From: Pseudomonas entomophila | GTDB taxonomy: Bacteria; Pseudomonadota; Gammaproteobacteria; Pseudomonadales; Pseudomonadaceae | Length of the DNA stretch: 64,000 nucleotides | Direction: 5' to 3' | Assembly (NCBI RefSeq): GCF_029478665.1 | Contig: NZ_JARPQB010000011.1 | Coordinates: forward strand, 62,001 to 126,000 | Part shown: one piece after another, positions 38,339 through 46,366 of the stretch | Numbering within the stretch: position 1 is the first letter of the stretch | Layout: the number at the start of each line of letters is the position of its first letter | Notes under the pieces: model-generated | Told to the model about the DNA's origin: nothing | What the model saw: the letters and a program-made list of their open reading frames with translations, nothing else | Databases searched by the model: none | Translations under genes and position numbers: made by a program

Positions 38339-38623
38339 CTGCAAAGTCCTTGCCGTCTTGCGAGTTCTCAAGCCAATCGCACATCTTGTCTTGTAGCTGC
38401 TGTTGCTACTTCGGTTTTCTTGGAGGCCGTTCTCATACCGTTAGAGCACAATTTGGGACAGATTTATTTTTCTGCTGATTCAGGCTGCGATTGTGGTGAG
38501 ATCGCAGTAGTTCATGATGGTTTGTGTGTTTTTTATTAATGGTTGACGCGCATAAGCGGTAGCCACAGTCGCTGTGGCTACCGGTGAGTTCCGGTCTGGC
38601 GCGGGGAAACTAATGTCGGAAGT
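38339..38623. other. AT-rich interval between two immunity genes
   Basis: 285 bases of low-GC sequence without a supported gene. On the minus strand several short frames run into the Imm53 start but none carries a recognisable toxin motif. It may be the eroded remainder of the Imm53-associated toxin tip. Confidence 0.45.
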
Positions 38624-39058
38624 TTAAGCTGATGGTTCGAAGTACCAGGTTAAAAACTCGTTAAAGCTTTTCCAGTGAGCAGGTAGTTCGCCATTAATGA
38701 ACTCATTAAGGTGCGAGATGTCGAGATCGTAAACGGCGCCGTCGTTTATTCCGTACAAGTACATTCCCTCACTTTCGTCGGAAGATAGTGCGAGGTAGTT
38801 TGTCGGTATCTCGTACCTGTCCCAGACATAGTCAGTTTGATCTGGGATTGCAGGGATGTCTGGGCCTTCAATGTCAAGGAGTTCGGCGGCAGGTCGGGGG
38901 CTTATAAAACTACCTTGATACTTAAGGTAGAAGCGTCCGAATTCAGAGTCTGTCGCCACTCCCAGACGTTGAAGTGCCGATGCTGCTCTATTTTGATCCG
39001 CTCTGGCGATATCGCCCTTGTAGCCGCTTAAGTACTTTGTAACTTCCAGTGGAATCAT
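38624..39058 (-). CDS. SUKH (SMI1/KNR4) immunity protein
   Basis: A protein of 144 residues showing the SUKH pattern: LGVATDSEFGRFYLKYQGSF, then a middle WDRYEIPTNYLALSSDESEGMYLYG and C-terminal SFNEFLTWYFE. SUKH proteins neutralise many nuclease toxins of Rhs and CDI type. Its ATG overlaps the stop of the out-of-frame toxin tail at 39055-39267 as ATGA, the usual coupling of toxin and immunity. AT-rich, consistent with transfer. It is intact although its toxin is not. Confidence 0.85.
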   Translation of the reverse strand: MIPLEVTKYLSGYKGDIARADQNRAASALQRLGVATDSEFGRFYLKYQGSFISPRPAAELLDIEGPDIPAIPDQTDYVWDRYEIPTNYLALSSDESEGMYLYGINDGAVYDLDISHLNEFINGELPAHWKSFNEFLTWYFEPSA

Positions 39059-39267
39059 ATGCTGCAGCCTCCAGTTCTCGATTTGTTTGCTTCTGCCGCA
39101 CGATCTTTCCAGTACTGCCTTCGGTCAATGTCAAAAGCATCACGATCAACAGGGAATTCTGGGTTTTTCTTGTTTCCGTGTGGGTGCAAGGCTTCTCGGC
39201 CTCGACCTTTTGCAGCTCTGTGTGTGCTTGTCGTTACCTCGAACTGTGGCCCGACCGACTGTAGTAC
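39055..39267 (-). pseudogene. Relic of an Rhs toxin tip (C-terminal tail)
   Basis: In the frame ending TGA at 39055-39057 about 70 codons are open and read like a polymorphic-toxin C-terminus: VGPQFEVTTSTHRAAKGRG, then PHGNKKNPEFPVD and QYWKDRAAEANKS. The frame differs from that of the Rhs core just upstream, so a deletion has joined the core's RHRYYS to the end of the toxin out of frame. The stop overlaps the SUKH gene start. Nuclease activity is suggested by the basic, His/Asn-containing sequence, but no catalytic site is complete. Confidence 0.6.
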
Positions 39268-40004
39268 CGGTGCCGGTTGTAATGTAGCCCCGTCTCATGG
39301 TCGTGGTACTGACCCTGGAAGCGAATCGGGTTGCCCAGGCCATGCTGTTTGGCCCACGCCGAGCGCTCCTCACGGACTTCGCCCCAGGCCTTGTACTGCC
39401 CGGCCCAAGCGACATTGCCCTGTTCGTCGGTGAGCTCCATCGGCGTGCCGAGGTGATCGCAGTGGTACCAGGCAATCGCGTCGAACGCCTGTGGTTTCAC
39501 CTCGGTATGCCACAGCGGATCCTGGTCGAAGTCGTACTCGCGCTGGCTCCAATCCGGTTGCTTGTGCAGGTGGATCGGGCTCTTGCGCAGAGCCTGGGCC
39601 ACCGGCACGAAGCTGCCCGGCTCGTACAGGTAATGCACGGTACGCCCGGTGTCGCCTTCATCGCGTGGCGGTGAGCTTTCCCAGGCCAGGGTGTCACCGT
39701 CCCAACCGAACAGGGTGAAGCCACAGCCAAGTTCGCGTTGACGCTTGGCCCGTTGCAACTGGTTCCAGCCGGTGCCGGCTTCCGGGTGGTCCCAGAAATG
39801 CGCCACCGAATGCTTGTGCAGGCGCCGGCCCAAGGCGTCGTAGCTGTAGTCGACCTTGAGCTTGTCGTCGTTGTAGCTGGCCAGACGGTCGAACAGGTCC
39901 CAGGTGAAGTGGGCGTGCGAACCGTTGTGCAGGCGGTGGATCAGGTTGCCGCGTTCGTCGTATTTGTAGTGAGTGCCGGCGTACTCGCGCAGCAGGTTAT
40001 CCAT
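39234..40004 (-). pseudogene. Rhs core C-terminal fragment (T6SS type)
   Basis: 256 codons corresponding to the end of an Rhs shell: YKYDERGNLIHRLHNG, YSYDALGRRLHKHS, WYHCDHLGTPMELTDEQGN, IRFQGQYHDHETGLHYNRHRYYS. These are the hallmarks of T6SS-associated Rhs cores. The bulk of the gene (normally 1300-1500 codons) is missing: sequence recognisable as Rhs begins near 40035 (EADPRRNKLMDNLL) and stops at RYYS, before the DPxG cleavage site. The last eight residues come from the junction. No N-terminal PAAR domain or VgrG is nearby, so this is a relic. Confidence 0.85.
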
Positions 40005-40123
40005 CAGCTTGTTGCGGCGTGGATCGGCTTCCAGCGGACTTCGCTGAGGAGGGTGTCGAGGGGGGCAATGGCGATCTGGATTTCGCGCGTGGTGAGCGCG
40101 GCATCGGCGGGTGCGGCAGACAT
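40004..40123 (-). pseudogene. Truncated 5' end of an unknown gene fused to the Rhs fragment
   Basis: A 39-codon frame starts ATG at 40121-40123, preceded by AGGAAGG, and reads MSAAPADAALTTREIQIAIA then PLDTLLSEV before crossing into Rhs sequence in another frame. It stops with TGA overlapping the first ATG of the Rhs fragment. Codon use is normal for the chromosome, so this looks like the true start of a resident gene whose remainder was lost when the Rhs segment arrived or was deleted. I do not recognise the family. Confidence 0.4.
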
Positions 40124-40270
40124 CGTGAAAGGGCCTTCCTAGGCGGGGGACGCGGGGTCCCGGGTGGTCCGTGAGGGCGAAATGATACTAAGGCGAGGGC
40201 GGTTCGGCCATGGGGGAAACCCTGAGGTGGGTGTGGGAATGCGCGGGGTGGGGGTGGCGGTGCCGGCCCT

Positions 40271-40394
40271 ATCGCGGCTGAAGCCGCTCCTACAGGGGAC
40301 GCGCCGACCTCTGTAGGAGCCAGCCTTGCTGGCGAACCGGGTCCGACGCGGGACCGCGGTGTGGCCTTCGCCAGCAAGGCTGGCTCCTACGGGG
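40271..40394. repeat. Cluster of three REPs (class A, then a class B pair)
   Basis: ATCGCGGCTGAAGCCGCTCC at 40271-40290, CTGTAGGAGCCAGCCTTGC from 40311 and its reverse complement ending CTCCTACGGGG at 40394. They fill most of the 290-base gap between the Rhs relic and olsA. Confidence 0.9.
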
Positions 40395-40413
40395 CGAGTG
40401 GTTTGACCGATGC

Positions 40414-41196
40414 TCAGGCGGCCTTGGCCTGGCGGCGGGGCTCGATTTCCTCGACGCCGAACAACGCCAGCTGGATCGCCTGCTGCGCCTGGAACGCCAG
40501 CGCCGCGCGCTCCATGCCCGCGCTGCTGATCGGCGGCATCAGGTGGATCACCACCTCGCCCCGGTCATGCCCGAACAGGCGCATCAGGTGCGACACCAGG
40601 TCGTCCTCGCCAATGAACGGCGCGATCGGGTCAGGCTCGCCCGTGCGAAGGTACTGGATCGCCACCGGCTGCACCGGCGCGCCCTGGTCGATGGCCCCGG
40701 CCAGCAGCCGGCCATGGAAGGTGCGCAGGCTGCGGCCATCGGTGGTGGTGCCTTCGGGGAAGATCAGCAGCGGGCGAGCCTGCCCCAGCTGGCCGGCGAT
40801 CTGCTCGCGCAGGCGCTGGGCGTCGCCACCGCCGCGACGGATGAACAGCGTCCCGGCTTTCTCGGCCAGCCAGCCGGCCACCGGCCAGTGGCGCACCTCG
40901 GCCTTGGACAGGAACGACAACGGGGTGAGCATGCCGAGCAGGGGGATGTCGGTCCACGACACGTGGTTGCACACCCACAGCATCGGCCGTTGCGGCAGGG
41001 CGCCGACCACGCGCACCTCGAAGGGCAGGGCGGCGACCAGGCGCCCCATGAACAGGCGGGTCCAGCGTTGACGACGTTCGATGGAGGCGTTCAGCCCCAG
41101 GCGCTCACCCAGGGCGATGACGCTGGCCATGGCCAGGCCCAGCACCAGCACCAGGCACAGCCGCAGCAGGCGGGCACTGGCCCGCAGCCGCCGCAT
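40414..41196 (-). CDS. olsA: OlsA, O-acyltransferase for ornithine lipid synthesis
   Basis: Membrane-associated PlsC-type acyltransferase of 260 residues. The HX4D catalytic motif is NHVSWTD and the second motif FPEGTTTDG; the N-terminus has a membrane helix (LLRLCLVLVLGLAMASVIAL). OlsA adds the second fatty acid to lyso-ornithine lipid. The assignment over general 1-acylglycerol-3-phosphate acyltransferase comes from overlap with olsB. Ornithine lipids replace phospholipids under phosphate limitation. Confidence 0.88.
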   Translation of the reverse strand: MRRLRASARLLRLCLVLVLGLAMASVIALGERLGLNASIERRQRWTRLFMGRLVAALPFEVRVVGALPQRPMLWVCNHVSWTDIPLLGMLTPLSFLSKAEVRHWPVAGWLAEKAGTLFIRRGGGDAQRLREQIAGQLGQARPLLIFPEGTTTDGRSLRTFHGRLLAGAIDQGAPVQPVAIQYLRTGEPDPIAPFIGEDDLVSHLMRLFGHDRGEVVIHLMPPISSAGMERAALAFQAQQAIQLALFGVEEIEPRRQAKAA

Positions 41197-41951
41197 CAGA
41201 CCGCCGCCTTGAAGTGGCGGGCGTAGCGCGGGCAGAGGTCGTCGCGCTTGAGCAGGATGAACACGTCGGCGACCTGGAAGTCCTCATCCCAGCACGGCTC
41301 GCCGCAGATCTTCGCGCCCAGGCGCATGTAGGCCTTGAGCAGCGGCGGCATCTCGGCGATGACGTTGTTCGGCAGGGCCAGGGTCGGCAGCGGGTTCTTC
41401 GGCTCGGCGCGCAGGTGCTCGGTGCACAGGTAGCGCTCGCGCAGGCGCTGCATGATCGCGTGGGCCTGCACGCCGCCGTCCTGCATGGGGATGCTGGCGC
41501 AGCCCATCAGGTAACTGTAGCGGCCTTCGTTGAGCACTTCGGCCAGTTCCCCCCAGAGCACGGCGATGGTGCCGCCGTTGCGGTAGGCCGGGTCGACGCA
41601 GGTGCGGCCCAGTTCGAGGATCGGGCCTTGCAATTGCAGCAGGCCGTGCAGGCTGAACTCCTCTTCGCTGTAGAAGCGCCCCAGGCTGCTGGCGGCCTGG
41701 TGGTCGAGCAGGCGGGTGGTGGCGACCAACTGGCCGGTGGCCAGGTCGCGCACGCCGATGTGGCGGCAGTGGATGTCATAGTCGTCCATGTCCAGGCCGT
41801 GTTCGGCGCCCTTGAGCTTGGCCTTGAATTCGCCGCTGAACACCTTGAAGCGCAGGGCCTGTGCTTCTTGCAGGGCCGCGGCGCCGACCAGGCGTTCGGC
41901 TTGCAGACGGCGTTCAGTGCTGTTGTCGCCAGGGCGAGCGATCCGAGTCAT
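41196..41951 (-). CDS. olsB: OlsB, L-ornithine N-alpha-acyltransferase
   Basis: Enzyme of 251 residues transferring a 3-hydroxyacyl group from ACP to ornithine, the first step in ornithine-lipid synthesis. The sequence shows the GNAT-like OlsB core: [34 protein letters not shown] and [17 protein letters not shown] 41949-41951 was chosen ([11 protein letters not shown]); an ATG eight codons upstream lacks a ribosome site. The stop overlaps the olsA start, so both are translated together. Confidence 0.9.
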   Translation of the reverse strand: MTRIARPGDNSTERRLQAERLVGAAALQEAQALRFKVFSGEFKAKLKGAEHGLDMDDYDIHCRHIGVRDLATGQLVATTRLLDHQAASSLGRFYSEEEFSLHGLLQLQGPILELGRTCVDPAYRNGGTIAVLWGELAEVLNEGRYSYLMGCASIPMQDGGVQAHAIMQRLRERYLCTEHLRAEPKNPLPTLALPNNVIAEMPPLLKAYMRLGAKICGEPCWDEDFQVADVFILLKRDDLCPRYARHFKAAV

Positions 41952-42095
41952 TGCGAGTCTCCATAAGCCAGCCAAAGGGTTGCGGCCGGTCGGCTTTGTT
42001 GTGCAAAGTCAGCCTAGGTACGCGTGGTGTCACCCCTGTGAATCTTTGGTGATGCTTGCGTGACACCCCCTCCGCCAGCCCACAAGGAGCGCCCG

Positions 42096-42983
42096 ATGGC
42101 CTGGTTGCAACGACTCAATGACCCCCTGCGCCTGCCCTTGGCAACGACGTTGGGCGAAACCTACACGGCCGTGCTCGAACGCCTTGGCGCGGTCGCCCCG
42201 TTCGAACTGGCGGTGCTCGGCGGGCGCGCGATGGCCACCCCGGGGCTGGCCTTCCTGCTCGGCTACCAGGCCGCGCTGCGGGTGCTCTGGCCCAGCGCGC
42301 CGGCCAGCCTGGGCGCGCTGTGCGCCACCGAGCGGCGCAGCGTGCGCCCGGCCGACATGCATACACGGCTCGACGGGCTGCGCCTGACCGGCAGCAAGGA
42401 TTTCGTCACTGCCGGCCTTGAAGCTGAATGGTTGCTGGTGGCGGCGCGCAATGAAGGTCAGGGCGAGGCGCCGAGGCTGCAGCTGGCGGTGGTCTATCCG
42501 GGGGAGCACGGCGTCACACTTGAAGCCTTGCCGACGCTACCGCTGATGCCAGAGGTCGGTCACGGTCGGTTGTTGCTCGAGGACGCGGCGTGTGAACTGC
42601 TGGCCGGCGATGGCTGGGATGCCTATGTCAAACCCTTCCGGTCGCTTGAGGACCTCTATGTGCTCGCTGCCCTGGTGGGCTGGTTGCATGGCGTCGCGCA
42701 GGAATGTGCGTGGCCGCAGGATCTGCGCCTGCGCCTGGTGGGCCTGCTAGCCGGCTGTGCCGAGGGCAGTCGGCAATGCCCCGACAGCGTTGCCTGTCAT
42801 CTGTTGCTGGGTGGATTGTTCGCTCAGTTTCAGAGCCTGCGCGGCGAAATCGACAAGGCCCTGGCCGCAGGCCCCGGGCACTGGGCGCAGCTGTGGCAGC
42901 GCGACCAGGGTGTGCTGGCGTTGGCCGCCGCCGCCCGTGACAAGCGCCTGGCCAAGGCCTGGACTGCCGCAGGATTGTCATGA
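42096..42983 (+). CDS. Acyl-CoA dehydrogenase-like protein
   Basis: A protein of 295 residues, shorter than true acyl-CoA dehydrogenases (~380-400). A middle-domain-like segment, RLDGLRLTGSKDFVTAGLEAEWLLVAAR, is visible, followed by a helical C-terminal part (SVACHLLLGGLFAQFQSLRGEIDKAL). No clear catalytic glutamate region is evident. It may be a degenerate ACAD fold protein without dehydrogenase activity. An AAGGAGC ribosome site selects ATG 42096. It is divergent from olsB, so a link to lipid metabolism is possible. Confidence 0.65.
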   Translation: MAWLQRLNDPLRLPLATTLGETYTAVLERLGAVAPFELAVLGGRAMATPGLAFLLGYQAALRVLWPSAPASLGALCATERRSVRPADMHTRLDGLRLTGSKDFVTAGLEAEWLLVAARNEGQGEAPRLQLAVVYPGEHGVTLEALPTLPLMPEVGHGRLLLEDAACELLAGDGWDAYVKPFRSLEDLYVLAALVGWLHGVAQECAWPQDLRLRLVGLLAGCAEGSRQCPDSVACHLLLGGLFAQFQSLRGEIDKALAAGPGHWAQLWQRDQGVLALAAAARDKRLAKAWTAAGLS

Positions 42984-43028
42984 AAGGCTGAGACGCTGGG
43001 GGATCCTTTGAACCAGGGCCGCTGTGCG

Positions 43029-43100
43029 GCCCATCGCGGCTGAAGCCGCTCCTACAGGGGCCGCGCAAAACCTGTAGGAGCGGCTTCAGCCGCGATGGGC
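43029..43100. repeat. REP pair (inverted), perfect 30-bp arms, class A
   Basis: GCCCATCGCGGCTGAAGCCG (start of the left arm) recurs perfectly inverted up to 43100, with a 12-base spacer. It lies just upstream of the serine hydrolase gene (ATG 43131), so it is in or near that gene's leader. Confidence 0.92.
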
Positions 43101-43130
43101 TGCAAAGCAGCCCCCTGCAGGCGCTCCCCC

Positions 43131-44207
43131 ATGAAGGCACTGTTGTTTGCCCTGGCGATAGCTGCCGGTCCTGCATTGGCCGAAGACTGGCCCGCGGCAC
43201 AGTGGCCGGTCGACGATGCAAACCTCGACTGGCAGGCCGTCGACACCTACGCTTTCGCGTCACGCGATACAGCACGTGGCGGCATTCGCACTGACGCGCT
43301 GCTGATCATCCGCGATGGCCGTATCCTCCATGAGCGTTACGCGGCGCCGACCAGCGCCGACACCCCGCACCTGACCTGGTCGGTGAGCAAGAGCGTGCTG
43401 GCCACGCTCATGGGCGTGGCCTATGGCGAAGGACGCTTCCACCTCGACGACCCTGCGGCCCGCTACTATCCGGCCTTGCAGTCACACCCCGGGCTGCGCA
43501 TCGCCGACCTGCTGCACTGGGCCAGCGGCCTGGCCTGGCAGGAAGACTATGAATACGCGCCGCTGAAGTCGTCGGTCGTGGCCATGCTCTACACCCGAGG
43601 CCGTGGCGACATGGCGGGCTATACCGCAGCGATGCCCGCCGACAGCCTGCCAGGCAAGCGTTTCCGCTATTCCAGCGGTGACTCCAACCTGCTGGCCGCC
43701 ACCCTGCGCGGCACGCTCGAAGCGGGTCGTTATGCCGACTACCCCTGGCAAGCCCTGTTCACGCCGCTGGGCATCACCAGCGCTGTGTGGGAGCGCGATG
43801 GGGCTGGCACCTACGTCGGCTCTTCCTACCTTTACCTGAGCGCCCGTGACTTGGCGCGCATCGGTTTGTTGATGCAGCGCGACGGGCGCTGGGGCGAGCA
43901 CCGTTTATTGCCGGAGGGCTGGGTGGCGTTCAACCGAACCCTGTTCACACAGGCTGAGCCGCACCCCGGCGAGGCCAATCCTGGGGGCCACTGGTGGTTG
44001 AACCAGCCGTTGCCTGGCAACCCTGCGCCTTGGCCGGAGGTACCGGTCGATACCTTCGCCGCCCTCGGCCATTGGGGCCAGGCACTGTATGTGCTGCCGA
44101 CACAGAAGCTGGTGATCGTGCGTTACGCCGATGACCGCGATGGCAGCTTCAGCCATAACGAACTGCTCAAGCGGGTGCTGGCTGCGGTGGCCGGGGAGGG
44201 GGCATGA
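43131..44207 (+). CDS. Beta-lactamase-fold serine hydrolase, exported
   Basis: The protein has 358 residues and a Sec signal (ALLFALAIAAGPALAEDW). The SxxK nucleophile motif is TWSVSKSVLATL, and a YxN-like motif is RYSSGDSN (Tyr-Ser-Ser). This is class C / EstB-like architecture, as in esterases and D-Ala-D-Ala peptidase relatives; resistance to beta-lactams is not implied. ATG 43131 begins the signal peptide; earlier starts run through the REP. The stop overlaps the next gene's ATG (ATGA). Confidence 0.82.
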   Translation: MKALLFALAIAAGPALAEDWPAAQWPVDDANLDWQAVDTYAFASRDTARGGIRTDALLIIRDGRILHERYAAPTSADTPHLTWSVSKSVLATLMGVAYGEGRFHLDDPAARYYPALQSHPGLRIADLLHWASGLAWQEDYEYAPLKSSVVAMLYTRGRGDMAGYTAAMPADSLPGKRFRYSSGDSNLLAATLRGTLEAGRYADYPWQALFTPLGITSAVWERDGAGTYVGSSYLYLSARDLARIGLLMQRDGRWGEHRLLPEGWVAFNRTLFTQAEPHPGEANPGGHWWLNQPLPGNPAPWPEVPVDTFAALGHWGQALYVLPTQKLVIVRYADDRDGSFSHNELLKRVLAAVAGEGA

Positions 44208-44500
44208 AGAAGGCCTTGCTGGTGCTGCTGCTCGCGCTGCTGGGCTGGGGCTGGTACGAGCGCCAGGCGCTGATGGACTTTCCTGGCATCCTCTCGGCCT
44301 ACTCTGCGAAAGAGTACTGTTCCTGCCGCTTCGTCATGGGCTTCGAGCAATCGTATTGCCGAGGCTATGTGAAGCAGTACCTGGCGCTCAGCCTGCTCGA
44401 GGAGGACGCCGCCCATCGCCAGGTGGCCGCCGAGGGCCTGGGCCGGCGCAACCAGGCGGCCTGGCAGGGCGCGCGCGAGGGTTGCCGCTTGCTGCCGTGA
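44204..44500 (+). CDS. Small membrane-anchored Cys-containing protein, unknown
   Basis: A 98-residue protein with an N-terminal membrane or signal segment (ALLVLLLALLGWGWY). After it come YCSCRFVMGFEQSYCRGYV and a C-terminal EGCRLLP, giving four periplasmic cysteines that could form disulfides or bind metal or haem. I recognise no family. It overlaps the serine hydrolase gene by four bases, so the two probably act together. Confidence 0.7.
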   Translation: MKKALLVLLLALLGWGWYERQALMDFPGILSAYSAKEYCSCRFVMGFEQSYCRGYVKQYLALSLLEEDAAHRQVAAEGLGRRNQAAWQGAREGCRLLP

Positions 44501-44544
44501 AACCGGGCGGGTAAGGTTGACGGCCTTGATTCACAGGATTTCAC

Positions 44545-45126
44545 ATGTTCAACGCGTCCCGTCTGCTGCCCGCACTGCTGCTTGCCCTGTGCCTGCCCGC
44601 CCAAGCCAACTGGCACTTGGATGGCGAGTCCTCGCGGCTCTCTTTTGTCACCGGCAAGAACGGCAATATCGCTGAGGTGAACCGCTTCCTGGTGCTGCAC
44701 GGCAAGGTCGACCGCAAGGGCGGCGCAGAAGTGAGCATCGAGATGGACTCGATCAGCAGCGGTATCCCGCTGCGGGACGAGCGCATGCGCGACGGCCTGT
44801 TCGAGGTCGAGCGCTTCGCCGAAGGCAAGGTGCAGGCGCAGATCGACCTGCGCCCGATCAACGACCTGGCCAACGGCGCCCAGCTGGAATTGCGCCTGCC
44901 GGTGAGCGTCACCCTGCACGGCCAGACCCACGACTACAACACCCTGCTGCTGGCCACCCGCCTGGATGAGCGCCGTTTCCAGGTGGTGACGCTGGAGCCG
45001 CTGGTCCTGCGCGCCGCCGATTTCGGGCTGCTGCCGGGCCTGGAAAACCTGCGCAAGCTGGCCGGGCTCAAGTCGATCAACCCGTCGGTGCCGGTGAGCG
45101 CGGTGCTGATCTTCACCGCCCGCTGA
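44545..45126 (+). CDS. YceI family periplasmic lipid-binding protein
   Basis: The protein has 193 residues and a Sec signal (LLPALLLALCLPAQANWHL), then the YceI lipocalin-like barrel: SRLSFVTGKNGNIAEVNRF, ISSGIPLRDERMRDGLFEVE (the family's RD..LR-like segment) and a C-terminal SVPVSAVLIFTAR. YceI proteins bind isoprenoid quinones or similar amphiphiles in the periplasm. It sits one base before clsB, suggesting a shared transcript concerned with the envelope. Confidence 0.85.
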   Translation: MFNASRLLPALLLALCLPAQANWHLDGESSRLSFVTGKNGNIAEVNRFLVLHGKVDRKGGAEVSIEMDSISSGIPLRDERMRDGLFEVERFAEGKVQAQIDLRPINDLANGAQLELRLPVSVTLHGQTHDYNTLLLATRLDERRFQVVTLEPLVLRAADFGLLPGLENLRKLAGLKSINPSVPVSAVLIFTAR

Positions 45127-45127
45127 C

Positions 45128-46285
45128 ATGCCGGGGCCGGTCTTCCCCTGGCGGGATGGCAATCAGTTCGAGCTGCTGGTCGACGGCCCCGAGTTCTTTC
45201 CGCGCATGCTCCTGGCGATCACCCGCGCTGAATTCCAGGTCGACCTGGAGTTGTACCTGGTCGAGGGCGGGGCCTGTGCCGAGGCGGTGGTCGAGGCCCT
45301 GGAGCAAGCGGCGCGGCGAGGCGTGCGAGTACGTTGCCTGTTCGACGACTACGGTTCCCTGGCATTTCCCAACGCACTGCGCGAGCGCTTGCTGGCAGCG
45401 GGCGTGTACCTGCGCTGGTACAACCGCCTGCGCTGGCGCCGGGGGCTGCGCAACCTGTACCGGGATCATCGCAAGTTGCTGTTGGTGGACGAGCGCTGGG
45501 CGGCGGTGGGTGGCACCGGTGTCACCGACGAATTCTGGACGCCGGGCGAGGCCACCAGCGACTGGCACGAAGTGATGGTGCGCATGGAAGGGCCGGTGGT
45601 CACCGACTGGCAACTGCTGTTCGACCGCCAGTGGCACGCCAACCAGCGCCGCACCGCCTGGCGCCCGCCGGAAGGCTTCGGCCTGCCGCGCCTGCCCCAG
45701 GTGCCGGCGCAGGGCCAGGGCATGGGCCGGGTGGCCTATGCCGATGCGCGCCAGCACAAGGATATCCTGCACGCCCTGGTACGCGCGCTGAACAGCGGCC
45801 AGCGGCGCATCTGGCTGGCCACCCCGTATTTCCTCCCCACCTTCAGTGTGCGCCGGTCCCTGCGCCGTGCCGCGCAGAAGGGTATCGATGTGCGCCTGCT
45901 GCTCACGGGGCCGCGCACCGACCACCCGGCCGTGCGCTATGCCGGCCATCGTTACTACCCGCGCCTGCTGCGTGCCGGCGTGCGGATCTTCGAGTATCAA
46001 CCGTGCTTTCTGCACCTGAAGATGGCGGTGGTGGATGACTGGGTGAGTATCGGTTCGTGCAACTTCGATCACTGGAACCTGCGCTTCAACCTCGAAGCCA
46101 ACGTCGAAGCGCTCGACCCCTCGCTGACCCACGCCGTGACAGCGAGCTTCGAACGGGACTTCGCGCTCAGCCAGGAGGTCGACCTGGCGCGCTGGCATGC
46201 CCGGCCTTTGTGGCGCCGCATCCAGCAACGCCTGTGGGGCTGGCTCGACCGGGTGGTGGCCAACTGGCTGGACCGGCGCGACTAG
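45128..46285 (+). CDS. clsB: ClsB, cardiolipin synthase
   Basis: Phospholipase D superfamily enzyme of 385 residues with two HKD motifs: HRKLLLVDERWAAVGGTG in the first half and HLKMAVVDDWVSIGSCN in the second. It joins two phosphatidylglycerols (or PG and PE) to make cardiolipin. The lack of N-terminal membrane helices fits ClsB rather than ClsA. ATG 45128 follows the yceI stop by one base. A basic, hydrophobic C-terminus (LDRVVANWLDRRD) may contact the membrane. Confidence 0.88.
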   Translation: MPGPVFPWRDGNQFELLVDGPEFFPRMLLAITRAEFQVDLELYLVEGGACAEAVVEALEQAARRGVRVRCLFDDYGSLAFPNALRERLLAAGVYLRWYNRLRWRRGLRNLYRDHRKLLLVDERWAAVGGTGVTDEFWTPGEATSDWHEVMVRMEGPVVTDWQLLFDRQWHANQRRTAWRPPEGFGLPRLPQVPAQGQGMGRVAYADARQHKDILHALVRALNSGQRRIWLATPYFLPTFSVRRSLRRAAQKGIDVRLLLTGPRTDHPAVRYAGHRYYPRLLRAGVRIFEYQPCFLHLKMAVVDDWVSIGSCNFDHWNLRFNLEANVEALDPSLTHAVTASFERDFALSQEVDLARWHARPLWRRIQQRLWGWLDRVVANWLDRRD

Positions 46286-46366
46286 CTACTTGCGGCGTAT
46301 ATCGCTTGTCGGTAAAGCGGTCTATCGTGCTGGGATTGTTCCCGTGCAACGGAAGGAATGGATGCA

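Noticed and set aside
38269..38539. Plus-strand frames of 69 and 88 codons opposite the Imm53 gene
   Set aside because: They overlap the Imm53 start antisense, lack a ribosome site and show no family features.
43029..43100. REP pairs taken as insertion-sequence terminal inverted repeats
   Set aside because: The spacers are 0-90 bases without any transposase; the sequences match the P. putida REP pattern.
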